From assembly GCF_013694245.2 (NCBI RefSeq), contig NZ_CP059322.2, positions 3,975,001 through 4,039,000 of the forward strand: a stretch of 64,000 bases of DNA. Reading direction: 5' to 3'. Position 1 is the first letter of the stretch. The number at the start of each line of letters is the position of its first letter. The DNA comes from Micromonospora ferruginea (GTDB lineage: Bacteria > Actinomycetota > Actinomycetes > Mycobacteriales > Micromonosporaceae). Both the position numbers and the translations under genes were made by a program. This document shows, in pieces, positions 63,016 to 64,000 of the stretch. The notes beneath the pieces were generated by a model. That model searched no databases. It was not told the origin of the DNA and worked only from the letters and a program-made list of their open reading frames with translations.

Positions 63016-63142
63016 TTCTGTCGTATCCACCGTCCCGTGGCGACGGCTGACCGACCGTACGGCGACCCGCTGGCATCCGCCGGTTAGGGTGCTGCTGCGC
63101 CGGCCGTCCGGTTCCGGCGCGAGCCGTGGGGAGGAACGACCG

Positions 63143-64000
63143 GTGGACCTCGATCTGGGTCGCGAGCACGTGGTGGTGGTCGGCGGGTCGTTCGGCTCGC
63201 TGCGCTGGTTCGACCAGGAGCTGCCGGCCGGCAGCGTGGTGCTCGTCGAGGAGCCGGACGTGATCCACCGTCGCGGCCTGGCCCGGTTCGCCGAGGAGCT
63301 GCCGCTGATCGGCCGGCTGGTCGCGGCGGAATACCAGACCGGCCTCGACGTCGACGACCTGCTCGCCCGGGAGCCCGGCCTGGCCGGCGCGCGGCTGGTC
63401 CTGCCCGGCCTGGAGTACGCGGTCGGCGCCACCGCCCGGCTGGCCGACCGGCTCGGCCTGCCCGGCGCCGGGGCAAGGGCCGCGGACGTCTTCTCCGACA
63501 AGCACCGGATGCGCCTGCTCGCCGACGAGATCGGCCTGGCCAACCCCGCCTACGAGCTGGTCGACGACCCGGACCGGGCGGTCGCGTTCGCCCGGGCGCA
63601 CGGCGACCGGTGCGTGCTCAAGCCCACCCGCCGCTCGGGCAGCCTCGGTGTGCAACTGATCACCGACCCGGCCGAGCTGCCGGGCCGGTGGGCGGCCAGC
63701 GCCACCCCGCCGGAGCCGGCCGAGGCGACCGAGCGCGGCCTGCCCACCGGCGTGCTGGTCGAGGAGTTGCTGGTCGGCTCCGAGCACAGCGTGGAGCTGC
63801 TGGTCGCCGACGGCGAGGTGCTGTTCGCCAACGTCACCGACAAGCGGGTCGCCGGCGGCCGGTACCCGGTGGAGACCGGGCACACCGTGCCGTCCGCGCT
63901 GCCCACGGCCGAGCACGACGCGTTGCGGTCGGCCGCGGTGCGGCTCGCCGAGGCGGCCGGCTTCCGCAGCGGCATGCTGCACAGCGAGTGGATCCTGGTC
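63143..64000 (+). CDS. ATP-grasp domain protein (3' partial)
   Basis: The first 286 codons of an ATP-grasp enzyme run to the window edge without a stop. After an N-terminal Rossmann-like pre-ATP-grasp domain (REHVVVVGGSFGSLRWFDQ), the lid and core are visible: SDKHRMRLLADEIGLANPAYELV (the D-K-x-x-M/L pattern), RCVLKPTRRSGSLGVQLI, TGVLVEELLVGSEHSVELLVADGEVLF and GHTVPSALP. This is the carboxylate-amine ligase/biotin-carboxylase-like type; the product is not identifiable from the fragment. The GTG at 63143 has GGGGAGG about eight bases upstream, and TAGGGT at 63085-63090 is a plausible -10. Confidence 0.82.
   Translation, partial: MDLDLGREHVVVVGGSFGSLRWFDQELPAGSVVLVEEPDVIHRRGLARFAEELPLIGRLVAAEYQTGLDVDDLLAREPGLAGARLVLPGLEYAVGATARLADRLGLPGAGARAADVFSDKHRMRLLADEIGLANPAYELVDDPDRAVAFARAHGDRCVLKPTRRSGSLGVQLITDPAELPGRWAASATPPEPAEATERGLPTGVLVEELLVGSEHSVELLVADGEVLFANVTDKRVAGGRYPVETGHTVPSALPTAEHDALRSAAVRLAEAAGFRSGMLHSEWILV

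Overview
The window is very GC-rich, densely coded chromosomal DNA with many GTG starts, 1-14 base gene overlaps and in-frame TTA codons seen in only two genes. Gene content and order (rpsP-khpA-rimM-trmD-rplS-lepB-rnhB; amt-glnB-glnD; ffh, ftsY, smc; mutM-rnc-plsX-rpmF-DUF177-SepIVA-like-coaD-rsmD-recG; rpmB) are those of an actinomycete. I infer Micromonospora or a close member of the Micromonosporaceae; this rests on gene style and order, not on a marker gene. I saw no rRNA, tRNA, insertion sequence, prophage or CRISPR array.

Layout. 1-7.7 kb: the end of a ComM-like ATPase coupled to dprA, then xerC, a class V aminotransferase, a secreted M23-type protein, and a methyltransferase coupled to a sulfite-oxidase-family enzyme. 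7.7-13.7 kb (minus strand): a translation, secretion and RNA block from rpsP through rplS, two tandem signal peptidases, a Nudix hydrolase, RNase HII and a DUF2469 protein. 13.9-20.1 kb: DUF402 protein, an archaeal-type proS, a TetR regulator, an amidohydrolase, a Uma2 protein and ffh. 20.1-30 kb: a two-component system joined to an ABC transporter, the nitrogen operon amt-glnB-glnD behind a GlnR-like box, an APH-fold protein and ftsY. 30-35.2 kb: a PhoD-like phosphatase, a MarR-controlled drug-efflux pump with a universal stress protein, and a DinB protein. 35.2-39.6 kb: a three-gene conflict/signalling operon. 39.6-46.9 kb: HAD hydrolase, smc, a tiny coiled-coil protein, a CAP-domain protein and a GH114-type lipoprotein. 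47-51 kb: an MFS and an MMPL transporter. 51-64 kb: the mutM to recG block, an LPXTG surface protein, a serine hydrolase, a DAK2 protein, rpmB and the start of an ATP-grasp gene.

The most unusual content is the operon at 35247-39564. An EACC1-type adaptor overlaps a single-pass membrane protein that joins an intact caspase-like protease (with an EF-hand-like loop) to an outward-facing solute-binding-like region and a von Willebrand A domain. That gene overlaps a membrane-anchored solute-binding protein that has no transporter beside it. The promoter looks leaderless, and the first two genes each carry a TTA codon, so translation may be developmentally timed. My inference is that an envelope sensor controls an intracellular suicide protease.

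Non-coding structure also stands out: a three-copy GC palindrome pair with a fixed 31-base period, always between co-oriented genes; a 76-base GATCTTGCA inverted-repeat element; twin 15-base MarR operators; several TANNNT elements 5-9 bases before start codons (leaderless genes); and a set of clear hairpin terminators, mostly between convergent genes.
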